64,000 nucleotides of DNA from Capra hircus (GCF_001704415.2 NC_030808.1:84414594-84478593), one strand, 5' to 3'. Numbered from the stretch's first letter, positions 9,956-21,711 are shown. Made by a program: numbers and translations. The notes: a model not told the origin generated them from the sequence alone.

Positions 9956-10484
9956 CCAACTTTTTATTTTGCAGAGTAAGGACATTGAAAACAAACAAAA
10001 CAGTTGCCATCCACTATCACCATCATTTCACAAGAGAAAGAGGATTTTTACACTAAATAATGTAAGAAGGACATAATCTCAGGATAAATGACAGTCATGT
10101 AAATTTAATTAATTTAGCTCACCAAGTTGTGGTTATTTTTCTCATTACCATGAAGACTTATGAAGACTCTCTTGCAGAATGGCTTTAGGTTTTCCCTCCA
10201 GATTTTCCACAATGGTAAAATTCGGGGAATAGCTTTATAAAGAATATTCATGAAGATAAAAATAACACTACAGATTTTGTGAACTTTAGGAAGAGAAACT
10301 CTATTAAGATTTAAGTAGAACTTTATGATGAAAAATGACTTCCATCCATTTTTTATATAAAAAGGAGAAAAAAGAGAATATTATCTATTAAGTCAAAATT
10401 CTGCTATAAAAATACACTGATGGGTTTAAATAGGATTTTTGTCCAGATATTTCTTCCAGGTGACACAGCAACAGCAGCATACCT
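9956..10484. other. AT-rich single-copy DNA, nothing recognised
   Basis: No coding frame or repeat family is supported here. Confidence 0.45.
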
Positions 10485-10700
10485 GTAGTACTCTTTCATT
10501 TGCAAAGGATTTTCACATATATAATCTTATTTGATTCTCCAAACAACCCTAGCTATTTATAAAATCCTGTTATTACCATATCACCCATTTTATGGATGAG
10601 AAAACAGGGTAAGATTTGCCCAAGCTTATACATTTGGTAAATTATCGGTCTAGGATTAAACCCATGTCTTTTGATTCCAAAATCTGTGCTCTTTCTTTGT
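10485..10700 (-). mobile_element. MIR SINE, antisense
   Basis: Antisense MIR blocks in order: GCAAAGGATTTTCACATAT, TTGATTCTCCAAACAACCC, CATTTTATGGATGAGAAAAC, TTGCCCAAGCTTATACAT, and AGGATTAAACCCATGTCTT. The 62- and 67-codon frames across it are incidental. Confidence 0.8.
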
Positions 10701-10946
10701 CTACTGTATGTGTTAAGGAAAGAAGGAAATACTTGGACATAATTTCCCATGTTCAATCTATTTTATTCTCTGGAAAAAGATTATCACACTTTGGGAAAAT
10801 CTAACAAACAATTAAAATTTCAGCCATGGTAGATCGAAACAAAAAGCTATGCTCTCAGTCCCCAGACACTCTAATTACAGAGTGGGATCTCAGTCCTGGC
10901 ATATTTCAAGCCACATTTGATATTCCAAGTGGACTACTCTGCGGGG

Positions 10947-11104
10947 TTCAGTTCAGTTCAGTTCAGTCGCTCAGTTGTGTCCAACTCTTTGCGACCCTAT
11001 GAATCGCAGCATGCCAGGCCTCCCTGTCCATCACCAACTCCCGGAGTTCACTCAAACTCATGTCCATCGAGTTGGCGATGCCATCCATCCGTCTCATCCT
11101 CTGT
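10947..11104 (-). mobile_element. Young 5'-truncated BovB 3' stub
   Basis: Begins with four TTCAG units at the BovB 3' end and runs about 158 bases, stopping at CATCCTCTGT. The sequence stays close to other young copies, including GGCCTCCCTGTCCATCACC and CAACTCCCGGAGTTCAC. No clear target duplication is seen. Confidence 0.93.
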
Positions 11105-11219
11105 AGTATTATACAAAAGAGAAAAGCAGGAAGCGTTTAGTTAATAAGCAGAAACATGTCAGTGCTTCACCTGTAGCTCATTTTGTGTTTTTAATTTTTT
11201 AAAAAGATTCCTTAAAAAA

Positions 11220-11552
11220 TTGCAAATAGAACTGCCTTATGACCCAGCAATCCCGCTGCTGGGCATACACACCAAGGAAACCAGAATTGAAAGAGACACA
11301 TGTACCCCAATGTTCATCGCAGCACTGTTTATAATAGTCAGGACACGGAAACAACCTAGATGTCCATCAGCAGATGAATGGATAAGAAAGCTGTGGTACA
11401 TATACACAATGGAGTATTACTCAGCCGTTAAAAAGAATACATTTGAATCAGTTCTAATGAGATGGATGAAACTGGAGACGATTATACAGAGTGAAGTAAG
11501 CCAGAAAGAAAAACACCAATACAGTATACTAACACATATATATGGAATTTAG
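11220..11552 (+). pseudogene. L1 ORF2 protein, C-terminal fragment
   Basis: A 110-codon frame encodes the extreme C terminus of the L1 ORF2 protein. Its blocks LPYDPAIPLLGIHTKET, CTPMFIAALF and YIYTMEYYSAVKKN are hallmark sequence of mammalian L1 ORF2 downstream of the reverse transcriptase. The endonuclease and RT domains are absent because the insertion is 5'-truncated, so it has no activity of its own. The apparent start Met is only the first ATG in the fragment. Translation ends at the natural ORF2 stop region, followed by the 3' UTR and A tail. Confidence 0.92.
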
Positions 11553-11903
11553 AAAGATGGCAACGATGACCCTGTATACAAGACAGCAAAAGAGACACAG
11601 ATGTGTAGAGCAGACTTTTGGACTCTGAGGGAGAGGGAGAGGGTGGGATGATTTGGGAGAATGGCATTGAAACATGTATACTCTCATATAAGAAACGAAT
11701 CGCCAGTCTATGTCTGATGCAGGATACAGGATGCTTGAGGCTGGTGCACGGGGATGATCCAGAGAGACGTTATGGGGAGGGAGGTGGGAGGGGGGTTCAT
11801 GTTTGGGAACGCATGTACACCCGTGGTGGATTCATGTCAATGTATGGCAAAACCAATACAGTATTGTAAAGTAAAATAAAGTAAAAAAAAAAAAAAAAAG
11901 GTT
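11220..11903 (+). mobile_element. Ruminant L1 3' end (5'-truncated)
   Basis: Contains the last part of L1 ORF2 and a 3' UTR, ending with a 17-base A run (11883-11899). The flanks TTCCTTAAAAAA (11208-11219) and TTCCTTTAAAAAA (11904-11916) form a near-perfect target duplication, and TTAAAA is a typical L1 endonuclease site. This is one of the younger insertions in the window. Confidence 0.93.
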
Positions 11904-11916
11904 TTCCTTTAAAAAA

Positions 11917-13184
11917 CTTTTTTACCTCTTTCTGCTCCATCAAATTGACTAATTTAACTTGCTGTTAATTTGTTCACATTCAGATCTGGGAGATGTCTTG
12001 TTGCTCTAATGCAGCCTTTCCAAAAGCAGAGATCATGGGCAGGGAGGCTATGGGTCAAGGGGAATTCAGTCTGGGTGAAGGACAGCTGGGATGAGCTCCC
12101 TTGTGTGTGTCCAGCTGGATGTAGGTGGATTCTGCATTTGCACAGGCTGAGGAAGCCCTTGTGACCACGCTTCACCTGAAACAGGCAGGCCCTCCCTAGG
12201 CACAAGGAATGGCTTCCCTCCATCCATATTTGGGGTATCCTGTACAGCTCTGCCCTAATAATCATCTAGCTGGAGTTGAAATGCTTCTTGAACTCTGGGC
12301 CTGCTTTCAGCTTTATTTCCCCTCTAATACTAATGAATAGCAATATCCAGAACTGATAGAAAAGGAGGAATTCATTTTTCAAGGAAAGAAGGGCTTTGAC
12401 CTTAGAGATTAAAATCAAGGATTCTCTTGTCTACATCCCTTTGAAATTGTGAAGGGCTTTTGTGTTTTGCTTCTACAGACTAGTAGACCAGACTTCTAGG
12501 TAGGCTGGAACTTAGAGCTTTTTAAATTCTGAAATTCTTTGAAAATGAAAGGCATTTTATAATTTATGGTTTTCATACACTAATGTGTGTATCTCGTTTG
12601 CTTGATTAATGGAGCCAAGATATGATCCTAATTAGCTCCTAACCCTAGTTTAAAAAATCCTTCATGTGAATTCAAATAAGGTTTGTATCTGAGGTAATGG
12701 AATTGCACCATAACTCAGACACATTAGTGTTAATGTCTTCATTTTTGAGACTATACTATAGTTATAAAGATATAATCATTGATGGAAGTGCAATGATGGT
12801 TACATGGAAACTGTACTATTTTTCAAGTTCTTCAGTCTTAAACTATTTCAAACTTGAAGTTATCAAGAACAACCCAACTCTTCATATCGCTTTCTCCTAG
12901 AAAACTAAGAAATCTCCAAGAAGTCAAAAACATCCATGGAAAAGGGATGTGTCATATATTTATATGTTCAGAATGCTGAGGATTTTTTTGTCTAGATAGT
13001 TCAATACAATAATCTAAAATATTTATTAGCATGGTAATTACCATGCCTTTCATGAATAGCTGATTATTTTTCTCATGTGCTAGCAGGCCAAAGGATCTTC
13101 ACTAAGAACTAGTAAAAGATATCTTTCTATTTAAAGAAACTATAAAACAGGCTTTTGGAAATTAATAGTACTTATGATCCATTG
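11917..13184. other. Single-copy DNA, nothing recognised
   Basis: A mixed-composition stretch. The overlapping frames 11954-12265 (103 codons, minus) and 11970-12164 (64 codons, plus) occupy a more GC-rich patch and show no known motif. No repeat is identified. Confidence 0.4.
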
Positions 13185-13380
13185 TAAAAAGTACTTGGCA
13201 TATGGGTTTCATAGACATTATCTCATTTAATTCTCACAATAAACTGCAAGGTAGTTATCAATGTTCCCTTTTTACAGAAAAAACCTGAGACACATAGAGA
13301 CTGAGCAACTTATGCAAGGCCATCCAACTATAACATGCCAGACTCTCTCGAGAACAAATTCTCGAAGTTTTCATGCCACA
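13185..13380 (-). mobile_element. MIR SINE, antisense
   Basis: Antisense MIR blocks: GACATTATCTCATTTAATTC, CAATAAACTGCAAGGTAG, CTTTTTACAGAAAAAACCTG, and AACTTATGCAAGGCCATCC. Confidence 0.78.
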
Positions 13381-13509
13381 ACAAAAGTTAGTCAACTGCT
13401 GGATTTTGATGAGAAAGTGTATATTTTCTAATTCACTTAGCTATTCTCTAACATAAATTCTACTGTAAATTTATTGTGCTCTGCAGGTTTATTCTTCTGT
13501 AAATTTATC

Positions 13510-14225
13510 ATCCAATCACTCAGTGATTGACTCATTCATTCAATAAACTTTTATGGGGTGCCTAAAATATGCCCAGCAGAAATTCAGAATAATGCCCTTG
13601 CTCATACAGAGGTAAACAAGTAGATATATAAATATTTTAAAAGATAGCAATAAGCTGGAATTTCCCTGGTGGTCCAGTGGTTAAGATTCTGCCTTCTGGT
13701 GCAGAGGGTCCACACTGTTTGATCCGTGGTGGGAAATCTAAGGTCCCTCATGCCATGGGGTGCAGCTGAAAATAAATAAATGAATAAAAATAGCAATAAG
13801 TCTATTGAAGAACAAAGGGAAAAGGGTGAAGGGAATGAGGGATGCAGTGGGTGTGAGGTGGGAGATGATGCTGCTATCTTAAATAAAGGCCTGGGCAGCC
13901 TCTCATAGGAGATAGCAGATGAGCAAGGACATGAGACATGAGGGGAAATTACATGGGAAAAGGGACAGCACGTACAAAGGCCCTGAGGAGGGAAGGGCAT
14001 GGAGATCCCTTGGGGCTGGAGTTCTGGGAGCCAGGAGAGTGGTCAGAGGCACAGAGGGGAGGTATCTGGAGGTTGTCACCAGGGTTTGATAGCCAGTGAT
14101 GGGAAGCAATTGGGAAGAGACCTGGTCAAATTTACATCTGAAAAGAATGACTCTGACTTCTGTCTGGAAACTGTGAGCAAGGGGGCCAGGATGGAAACAA
14201 GGAGACTTTTGGGGGGCTGGTAAGG
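13510..14225 (-). mobile_element. Ancient L2 LINE, antisense, with nested CHR SINE
   Basis: Antisense L2 starts with the tail ATTCATTCAATAAACTTTTA and continues after the SINE. Blocks such as GTACAAAGGCCCTGAGGAGG (13973), GATGGGAAGCAATTGGGAAG (14097) and ACCTGGTCAAATTTACATC (14120) lie in the right order. All overlapping ORFs are incidental. Confidence 0.78.
13655..13789 (+). mobile_element. CHR SINE with perfect 11-bp TSD, nested in L2
   Basis: A tRNA-Glu-like head (TTTCCCTGGTGGTCCAGTGG, TTAAGATTCTG), a degraded B box (TTTGATCCGTGG) and an A-rich AAATAAATAAATG tail. Exact target duplication ATAGCAATAAG at 13644-13654 and 13790-13800. L2 sequence continues on both sides. Confidence 0.95.
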
Positions 14226-14898
14226 GAGCACCAGGCTTAGAAGAAGGCATGAGTTTTCTTCTACTCTGCCTCTAAGATCTGTGACTTCTTGACAATAAAC
14301 TCTGACAGTGAATGTATTTTGGCTTTACAATAGAGGGATCCCAGCCTGCCAAGCTGTGGGCATAGAACAAATAACACATTTTGTATTCTCAGTGTCTCTG
14401 GGAAAGGAAGAAAGAAATGACAGGCAGAAGGGAACAAAGCATGTGTATGTTTTGCCATTGTCTCTGAAAGTGGATAATGTGCATTCTGTTGCCCTCCCCC
14501 TTTCAACTCCCATAGGGCTTATTTCTGCCTCACTAATTTTTACATAATCACATGTGACCTTCCTGTGCAACTTCCTTCAAGAAGATAGATCTCTACTTCC
14601 AAGAATACTAGAAGCTCCTAATGGTAGATACAGTGTTGATAACAGCTCTTATATTGAGTAACTAGAACTGTAGTGAATGTTAAGAATGTATACCTTTAGA
14701 ATGACTTAATATTTAAGTCATTGAATGGGTGCAATTGGAGTGTGATATTTAAAGCTGACAGAAAGTACCTTGGCTTTGTTGGATGTCTCCTTGCTCAGAC
14801 ACATCCCTTCCAAAGGACATTCCATGGACCACTGTTCCACAGGATGCTAACAGCAGGTATTTGAAAATAGGGTTTTATGGTCACAGGGTTTTGGGGCA
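14226..14898. other. Single-copy DNA, nothing recognised
   Basis: Frames of 79-92 codons on both strands have no motif. No repeat family is assigned. Confidence 0.45.
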
Positions 14899-15960
14899 TG
14901 TATGGATCACAATAAACTGTGGAAAATTCTGAAAGAGATGGGAATACCTGACCACCTGACCTGTCTCTTGAGAAACCTATATGCAGGTCAGGAAGCAACA
15001 GTAAGAACTGGACATGGAACCACAGACTGGTTCCAAATACAAAAAGGAGTATGTCACGGTTGTATATTGTCACCCTGCTTATTTAACATATATGCAGAGT
15101 ACATCATGAGAAATGCTGGACTGGAAGAAGCACAAGCTGGAATCAAGATTGCCGGGAGAAATATCAATAACCTCAGATATGCAGATGACACCACCCTTAT
15201 GGCAGAAAGTGAAGAGGAACTAAAAAGCCTCTTGATGAAAGTGAAAGAAGAGAGTGAAAAAGTTGGCTTAAAGCTCAACATTCAGAAAACGAAGATCATG
15301 GCATCTGGTCCCATCACTTCATGGGAAATAGGTGGGGAAACAGTGGAAACAGTGTCAGACTTTATTTTGGGGGGCTCCAAAATCACTGCAGATGGTGACT
15401 GCAGCCATGAAATTAAAAGACGCTTACTCCTTGGAAGGAAAGTTATGAACAACCTAGACAGCATATTCAAAAGCAGAGACATTACTTTGCCAACAGAGGT
15501 CTGTCTAGTCAAAGCTATGGTTTTTCCAGTAGTCAAGCCTGGATGTGAGAGTTGGACTGTGAAGAAAGCTGAGTGCCAAAGAATTGATGCTTTTGAACTG
15601 TGGTGTTGGAGAAGACTCTTGAGAGTCCCCTGGACTGCAAGGAGATCCAACCAGTCCATGCTAAACGAGATCAGCCCTAGGTGTGCTTTGGAAGGAATGA
15701 TGCTAAAGCTGAAACTCCAGTACTTTGGCCACCTCATGCGAAGAGTTGACTCATTGGAGAAGACTTTGATGCTGGGAGGGATTGGGGGCAGGAGGAGAAG
15801 GGGACGACAGAGGATGAGATCGTTGGATTGGCATCACTGACTCGATGGACGTGAGTCTGAGTGAACTCCGGGAGTTGGTGATGGACAGGGAGGCCTGGCG
15901 TGCTGCGATTCATGGGGTTGCAAAGAGTCGGACACGACTGAGTGACTAAACTGAACTGAA
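14899..15960 (+). mobile_element. 5'-truncated BovB LINE, sense
   Basis: Begins inside the RT domain at the GGATCACAATAAACTGTGG block and runs to the natural 3' end (GAGTGACTAAACTGAACTGA). About 1.06 kb is present. It is relatively young, being near-identical in many blocks to 26956-27735. I could not find a clear target duplication. Confidence 0.94.
14902..15840 (+). pseudogene. BovB reverse transcriptase, C-terminal 312-codon fragment
   Basis: Encodes the second half of the BovB protein: the RT palm with catalytic YADD at residues 93-96, the thumb, and the C-terminal region (basic GGRRRRGRQRMR run near the end). The endonuclease and the first catalytic Asp block of the RT are missing through 5' truncation. 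At residues 49-52 the usual GVRQG block reads GVCHG, altering a strongly conserved part of the RT core. An extra T near 15827 shifts the frame and causes the stop at 15840, so the last 40-odd codons are out of frame. It cannot encode an active enzyme. The start is simply the first in-frame ATG, which corresponds to an internal residue of the family protein. Confidence 0.93.
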
Positions 15961-16872
15961 ATGATTGGTGAAATGGAATGACATAAATATCTTCACTATA
16001 GGGCTTCTCAGTGGTTTTACCATGCTACTATCCATTATGACTATCTAAAGACTGACATAACTTTATTAATAGTCTTTCCCTGACCTATTAGTATCTGGCC
16101 AAGGAACTCTGTTTTCATGGAAATGTTTTTCCGACAGCATCTCCTAGGATTGGAGTAATAAAATCTTGCAAAAGAGTTCAATAGAAATCATAACAGATAA
16201 TAAAGTAGATAGACTTTTTACTGACTCTTTAAAAAGGCTAAACCCTGTAGCAAGTAAGAACGATTAGCAAAGCTTGAATTGTCTTTTTCAAACTGATCAT
16301 CATTAAGACAGCATTTAAACACACTTTCTATTGTAATCTTAACAAAATGTTGACTGTGCTTATCATCCTGATGTGAAATAAAGAATTCACAAATCAAATT
16401 TTATTTCAGAATCTATTGTTAAATAGTCAATTAATTTGTTGGAGTCCAATAAAAGAATTCATTTACCAATTTTTTCTACTATGAACTAAAATTTATACTA
16501 TGACATTTTAATTAGCTAAAATCAATATCAAAGTTTTTTTTGCTGGAAATGATTTCTGAAGACCCACTGTTGTGGTTACTACAGTACTTTACTGTCATAC
16601 TTTCACCTGGGCCTGGAAATAGTGAACCTGATCCAGTTCTGCTTGCTTTCCATGGTCATGTGATCAAGAAGCGACTGTAAGCAGACTACATTATTCAGAA
16701 GTGGCTGCAGTGGTTGGGCAGGGTCTCTTAAATTAATCCATGTATGTCATTCTGGGCATTGTTTTGTGTCCAGACTTAGAGCAGTTATGAGAAAGATATG
16801 CTTAAATAGTCAAAAGCAACACCAGCAGAGCATAGAGAGACCAATTTGGGGCTAAATAGAGCGGTGCACGCA
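15961..16872. other. AT-rich single-copy DNA, nothing recognised
   Basis: No open frame reaches 60 codons. No repeat is recognised. Confidence 0.5.
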
Positions 16873-16997
16873 TGAGTGCTAAGTTGCTTCAGTCATATCT
16901 GACTCTTTGCGACGCTATAGACTGTAGCCCTCCAGGCTCCTCTGTTCGCAGGTTCTCCAGGCAAGAATAATGGAGTGGGTTGCCATTTCCTTCTCCA
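16873..16997 (-). mobile_element. Bov-A SINE
   Basis: Antisense Bov-A: GAGTGCTAAGTTGCTTCAG, GCTCCTCTGTTCGCAGG, then TGGAGTGGGTTGCCATTTCC. The tRNA head is absent. Confidence 0.9.
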
Positions 16998-17714
16998 AAT
17001 TTGAGTGGTACTGTAACTGAAAGATCCTACTGATTTTAACTGAGAGAGCTGATGCCCACCTTTCTTACATTAACATCCATCAGAACCTGGTTGAGAATAA
17101 TAACTAAATAACAGGTATACTGAAAAAGACTATAAAGTTAAAGAACTTAATAAACCCTATTGAAGATGGCATTATACCCCCAGGAGCCAAGACGCAGACA
17201 TTTGACATCCCACTGACTCTTCGCAGATCTTTCTTTTAGTGCAACCTTCTCTAGGAGATTAGATCTTAAGAATTGTGGCTTGTTGTTTGGCCTTTATTCA
17301 GTTAATTTTAATGTCTATTATCTGGGAGAATATTAATTAAGCCAATTTACTGTTTCACTTTACATCTGTAGCTTGTAACTCACAATACATTAGTAATGTA
17401 ATCTGATTAAGTATTTTCTTCTTCAGTCTAAACATTTTTATAGGTCTCAGGTAATTAAACTTAACATGTGGCATAAAGAGCTCTCTTAAGAACAAGCAGT
17501 TGATATTTGCTCTAGTTTAGAAAGAAAAAGCAAGATGTCAAGGGACACAGGTTTTGGAAGCTCTTCTAGGATAGACTCCTGGCTTTGTGAGCTTTGGCCC
17601 AATTCATTATGTTGAACTACAAAGATATACTTGTTATGTCACCATTTTCTAAGACCTAGTATGTTTATGGTACCACCTCCTTGGAGATGACTTTCTGAGT
17701 TCCCACGGCCTGCA
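16998..17714. other. AT-rich single-copy DNA, nothing recognised
   Basis: No repeat, RNA or coding signature is supported. Confidence 0.5.
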
Positions 17715-18100
17715 GTGAAGTCCAACATTCTTAGTGTGCCTTAAAAGGCCTTCTACCTATAGCTTTAGACACACTGTTAACCTTGACCTGAAAAAATCTC
17801 CAACTCTGATTCCCGACCCATCCTGTGACTCCTTCTTTTCCCTCTAGGCCTTCCCTGACACCACTTGCAGCCCTTAATTTTAGCTACCATTCCTCACCTA
17901 TCTGATGCAACATGTGCCCATGCGTTCTCATTCATATGCAGACACGCAGAGATAAGTATTTCTGCTGGAGGTATATTACTTAATGTTTATCTTCCTCACC
18001 AATCCCTAAGCTCCTTAAAGCACACATCACATCTCTTATTCATTGTGCATTCCTCACATCTACCATAGTGCTAGGAAAACAGTTGCTCAACTAAGGAATA
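17715..18100 (+). mobile_element. Ancient L2 LINE 3' end
   Basis: L2-like blocks in order: GTGCCTTAAAAGGCCTTCTA, CTCTAGGCCTTCCCTGACAC, CCTAAGCTCCTTAAAGCAC, ATCTCTTATTCATTGTGC, and ATAGTGCTAGGAAAACAG. Confidence 0.65.
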
Positions 18101-18470
18101 AGCAAACCAATAGAGAGCATCGCTATGATGTTTACAGTGTTCATAACAGTGATTTTACTGATAGCTCTATTTTACTGATTTTACTGGGGCTTTTCTTTAC
18201 CTTAAAAAATTTAATAGTATGAAAGTTTAAAGAACTTAAAAAAAAATAGCTTATAGGCATCAGTTAGGATTCCTGCAGAATCAAAGTCCTCATACTTAAA
18301 AAGAATGTAGATTCTACAAAAATTGTTATAAAGGCCTCAAATCCTATCAGTGGCAAATATTCTTTACTTTTTGCAAGCTGCTTAGGGAGAGTTTATAAAC
18401 ATTTTAGGTCTGATGGCCATAGAAAAGTATGTCCTCGGCATCTGAAGATTTAACAATTGCCATTTTAGTT

Positions 18471-18691
18471 AGCTTCCCAGGTGGCTATAGTGGTAAAGAA
18501 CCTGCCTGCCAGTGTAGATAGATGTAAGAGATGTGGGTTTGATCCCTGGGTCAGGAAGATCCCCTAGAGGAGGAGATAGAAACCCACTCCAGCATTCCAG
18601 TATAGAGAATCCCGTGGATAGAGGAGCCTGGAGGGCTACAGTCCCTGGAATCGCAGAGTTGGACACAACTGAAGCGACTTAGCACATAGCA
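18471..18691 (+). mobile_element. Bov-tA SINE
   Basis: tRNA-like head AGCTTCCCAGGTGGCTATAG, B-box-like GGGTTTGATCCC, Bov-A body, and 3' end GACACAACTGAAGCGACTTA. Flanks CATTTTAGTT (18461-18470) and CATTTTATT (18692-18700) suggest a target duplication of about 9 bases with one mismatch. Confidence 0.92.
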
Positions 18692-18700
18692 CATTTTATT

Positions 18701-19941
18701 CAGCCTAGGGTATGTAGTCATTTACAATTTTTCTGAGGCCCAAAATTTAATCACATGATCAATGCATCTTGATTGTGAATATAAATCATTTTTGTTTTTC
18801 TACTCATTATTTAATGTAGTAACTCTTTAAGAATTAAAAATAAACTTTATTTATGCAACAATAACCAATGAATGAGAAATAGACTTAGTGTAAATTGAAA
18901 AGGCAATAAATTTGTAGTGTGAAGATACACACAGAACATAATTTATGGAACATCCAGGATCATTTCATTTTCTCTAGTTAGGGATATTAGGGACTTGGGG
19001 TATATCCCTCATAAATGTTGAAGGTCTTGTTTATGCATTTGACATTTTAGCACAGTGTAGCTGTCAACCCAGGATAGAAAAGAGTTGCTGCCACTGATTA
19101 TATTATAAAGCACTGGAAAAGTTTCCTGTGTTTGGAAACTATATTTAAATGTATATTGGCTGAAAATAGCATTGACAACAAACTATTATTTTGTGAAGGA
19201 CCAGAAAGCATTTGAATGCTCTGGCAAAATATTGGCCAATTTGACCATCTTAATTTGTTTAGGCTGGGGGTGGACCAGAATTATTTTTTGCTATATTATT
19301 ATCCAGTTCTTCTGGGATGTGGGGATTTTCCCTTCTCTAACTCTCCCCCCAGCCCCTGTCTTTCCCTTTGCAGAGCTAACATCTCTGGATGTTGCTCCAT
19401 TATGGGAAGGTACAGTTTTTGGTGATCCAAAAACTGGATAGGTTCATGGACATGTGACCTGTGCAGTCACACAGGGACCCCCACTCAGAAGGGTCTACTT
19501 TCCTGTTGCTATCTTTAAATTTTTAATCATTTTATCTTTGAACTTGGGTTTTCTGTATGTCCAGTGGGGCTATGGGGCATGAGCTTGCACAAAGGAAATA
19601 CACACAATCTGAGTGTCACCATACGTTTCTTCTTCATTTTCATACAGTATCCACAATGCCCAATAAGCACAGAGTTTTGGTAGACCCACAATGTGTAGGA
19701 CTTCAGTGAGACTCAAATTGAGTACAGAACTTGCTGCTAATGATAAAACAAAGCAGTAATGTTCTAAACATGAAAGCCCAAGGAATCCATGAAATTCTAA
19801 CTTAATGTCTGTTATTAATACTTCCTCGTATTAGCCACCCGCATAGGCTGAAATGATGACATAGAGGAAACGGGAAATACAGGGCAACCCATAGTTCAGT
19901 CTTCCCTTACTTATCACTAAGCCAAAGTATTGATGCAATGT
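18701..19941. other. Single-copy DNA, nothing recognised
   Basis: Overlapping frames of 89 and 69 codons (19172-19441 and 19216-19425) lack motifs. No repeat family is assigned. Confidence 0.4.
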
Positions 19942-19951
19942 GCGTATAGCA

Positions 19952-20225
19952 CGGAGAAGGCGATGGCACCCCACTCCAGTACTCTTGCCTGGGAAATCCC
20001 ATGGACAGAGGAGCCTGGAAGGCTGCAGTCCATGGGGTCGCTAAGAGTTGGACACGACTGGGTGGCTTCACTTTCACTTTTCACTTTCATGCATTGGAGA
20101 AGGAAATGGCAACCCACTCCAGTGTTCTTGCCTGGAGAATCCCAGGGACAGGGGAGCCTGGCGGGCTGCCGTTTCTGGGGTCGCACAGAGTCAGACACGA
20201 CTGAAGCGACTTAGCAGCAGCAGCA
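19952..20225 (+). mobile_element. BOV-A2 dimeric SINE with TSD
   Basis: Two Bov-A monomers in tandem, each starting GGAGAAGG and ending in GACACGACTG, are joined by a TTTCACTTTTCACTTTCATG linker. The tail is an AGC repeat (20212-20225). Target duplication GCGTATAGCA (19942-19951) / GCATATAGCA (20226-20235) has one mismatch. Confidence 0.95.
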
Positions 20226-20339
20226 GCATATAGCAAGAAGTAAAATAAAAACATTTACTTAGTTTTGTGCAATGTTTCATGCACAGTTCACGCGTGGATC
20301 AGCAGCACACGAGCACCCTGTTCTCCTGATGATTAAGTG

Positions 20340-20410
20340 GCAACAGTAGGTCACCACAGTACATTGAGGAGAGTTCCCTGTGCTTAACACATTGTTACTA
20401 AGAATTCTGT
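20340..20410 (-). mobile_element. Old L1 fragment (3' side)
   Basis: Contains the antisense L1 block TACATTGAGGAGAGTTCCCT and nearby CAGTAGGTC, which are typical of artiodactyl L1 3' sequence. It is probably the same insertion as 20700-21177, with the intervening about 290 bases unrecognised. Confidence 0.5.
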
Positions 20411-20699
20411 CCTTGTCCCTGATGCTGATGAGAATAAGGAGAACAAGATATGGAGAATAAAGGAAAAAAATCTATTGATTTGCCAATAAATGAACTGGGT
20501 AGCCAACTAACGTCTTGAAATCAACCACTCTGGAAAGAAGCAAGCATAAAGAAAAGTCTTGTGACTGGGGTTAAGATAAGTGGAACAAGCAAAACAGCAT
20601 GAAGGCCTGCCCACATTAATCAGTAACAAAAAATGCTGTTTGGTTCCCAGAAACTGAGGGAGAAGAGAAAAACAGTTTTGCTTAGAAATCATTCATCAA

Positions 20700-21177
20700 A
20701 TAGTATTAGCCTCATGGCCCTGTTATGATGGTCTCTAGGACCATCCATGTTGCTGCAGCTGGCATCATTTCATCCTTTTCATGGCTGAGCATATTCCATT
20801 GTGTATATGTACTACATCTTCTACATGCACTCTCCACACTCATTTGTTGAGGACATTTTCGTTGTTTCTATGTCTTGGCTATTGTAATTAGTGCTGCTAC
20901 GAACATAAGGGTGCATGTATCTGTTTGAACGATGATTTTCTCTAGTTGTGTATCCAAGAGTAGGCTTGCTGCACCACATGACAATTCTCTTTTTAGCTGT
21001 TTTGAGGAATCTCCTTACTGTTTTTCATAGTGGCTGTACCAATTTACATTCCTACCAACAGTGTAGGAGGGTTCCCTATTTCTACACCATCCCCAGAATT
21101 TATTATTTTCACTTTTTAATGATGGCCATTCTGAGCAGTGTGAGGTGGCAGTTTTGATTTGCATTTCTCTAGGAATT
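20700..21177 (-). mobile_element. Old L1 fragment, antisense
   Basis: Antisense L1 ORF2 C-terminal region: CATCCATGTTGCTGCAGCTG, CATATTCCATTGTGTATATG, GTGGCTGTACCAATTTACAT, CCAACAGTGTAGGAGGGTTC, and TTTTGATTTGCATTTCTCTA. It is cut off at its right end by the start of the BovB at 21178. Confidence 0.9.
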
Positions 21178-21279
21178 AATGACAGACAACTAGCCAATCT
21201 GATCACAGGGACCACAACCTTGTCTAACTCAATGAAACTATGAGCCATCCTGTATAGGGCCACCCAAGATGGCTGGGCC

Positions 21280-21711
21280 ATGGTGGAGAGGTCTGACAGA
21301 ATGTGGTCCACTGGAGAAGGAAATGGCAAACCACTTCAGTATTCTTGCCTTGAGAACCCCATGAACATTATGAAAAGGCAAAAAGATAGGACACTCCCTA
21401 GGTCAGTAGGTGCCCAATATATTACGGGAGATCAGTGGAGAAAAAACTCCAGAAAGAATGAAGGGATGGAGCCAAAGCAAAAACAACAACCAATTGTGAA
21501 TGGGACTGGTGATGGAAGCAGAGTTCAATGCTGTAAAGAGCAATATTGCATAGGAACCTGGAATGTTAGGTCCATGAATCAAGGCAAATTGGAAGTGGTC
21601 AAACAGGAGATGACAAGAGTGAACATCGACATTCTAGGAGTCAGTGGACTAAGGTGGACTGGAATGGGTGAATTTAACTCAGATGACCATGGAAGAAATG
21701 GAGTCCCTTAG
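21280..21711 (+). pseudogene. BovB endonuclease, N-terminal fragment
   Basis: A 143-codon frame whose second half is the start of the AP-endonuclease-like domain of RTE elements, with the conserved GTWNVRSMNQGKLEVV block at about residues 91-108. In this family the next conserved position carries the metal-binding Glu in an I-S-E-L context; here it reads V-S-G-L (Gly codon at 21645-21647), so a predicted catalytic residue is lost. The frame then stops at 21711, where other copies continue. The true family start cannot be fixed here because the ATG at 21280 lies in 5' UTR-like sequence. Non-functional. Confidence 0.88.

Noticed and set aside
9624..9994. Overlapping frames of 60-113 codons as a coding exon
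   Set aside because: Five frames on both strands are open at once, which is what GC-rich sequence with few stops gives. No motif or splice pair supports one of them.
19930..20233. Cluster of overlapping 61-94 codon frames
   Set aside because: All fall in the BOV-A2 dimer. Similar peptides recur wherever Bov-A or Bov-tA sequence occurs.
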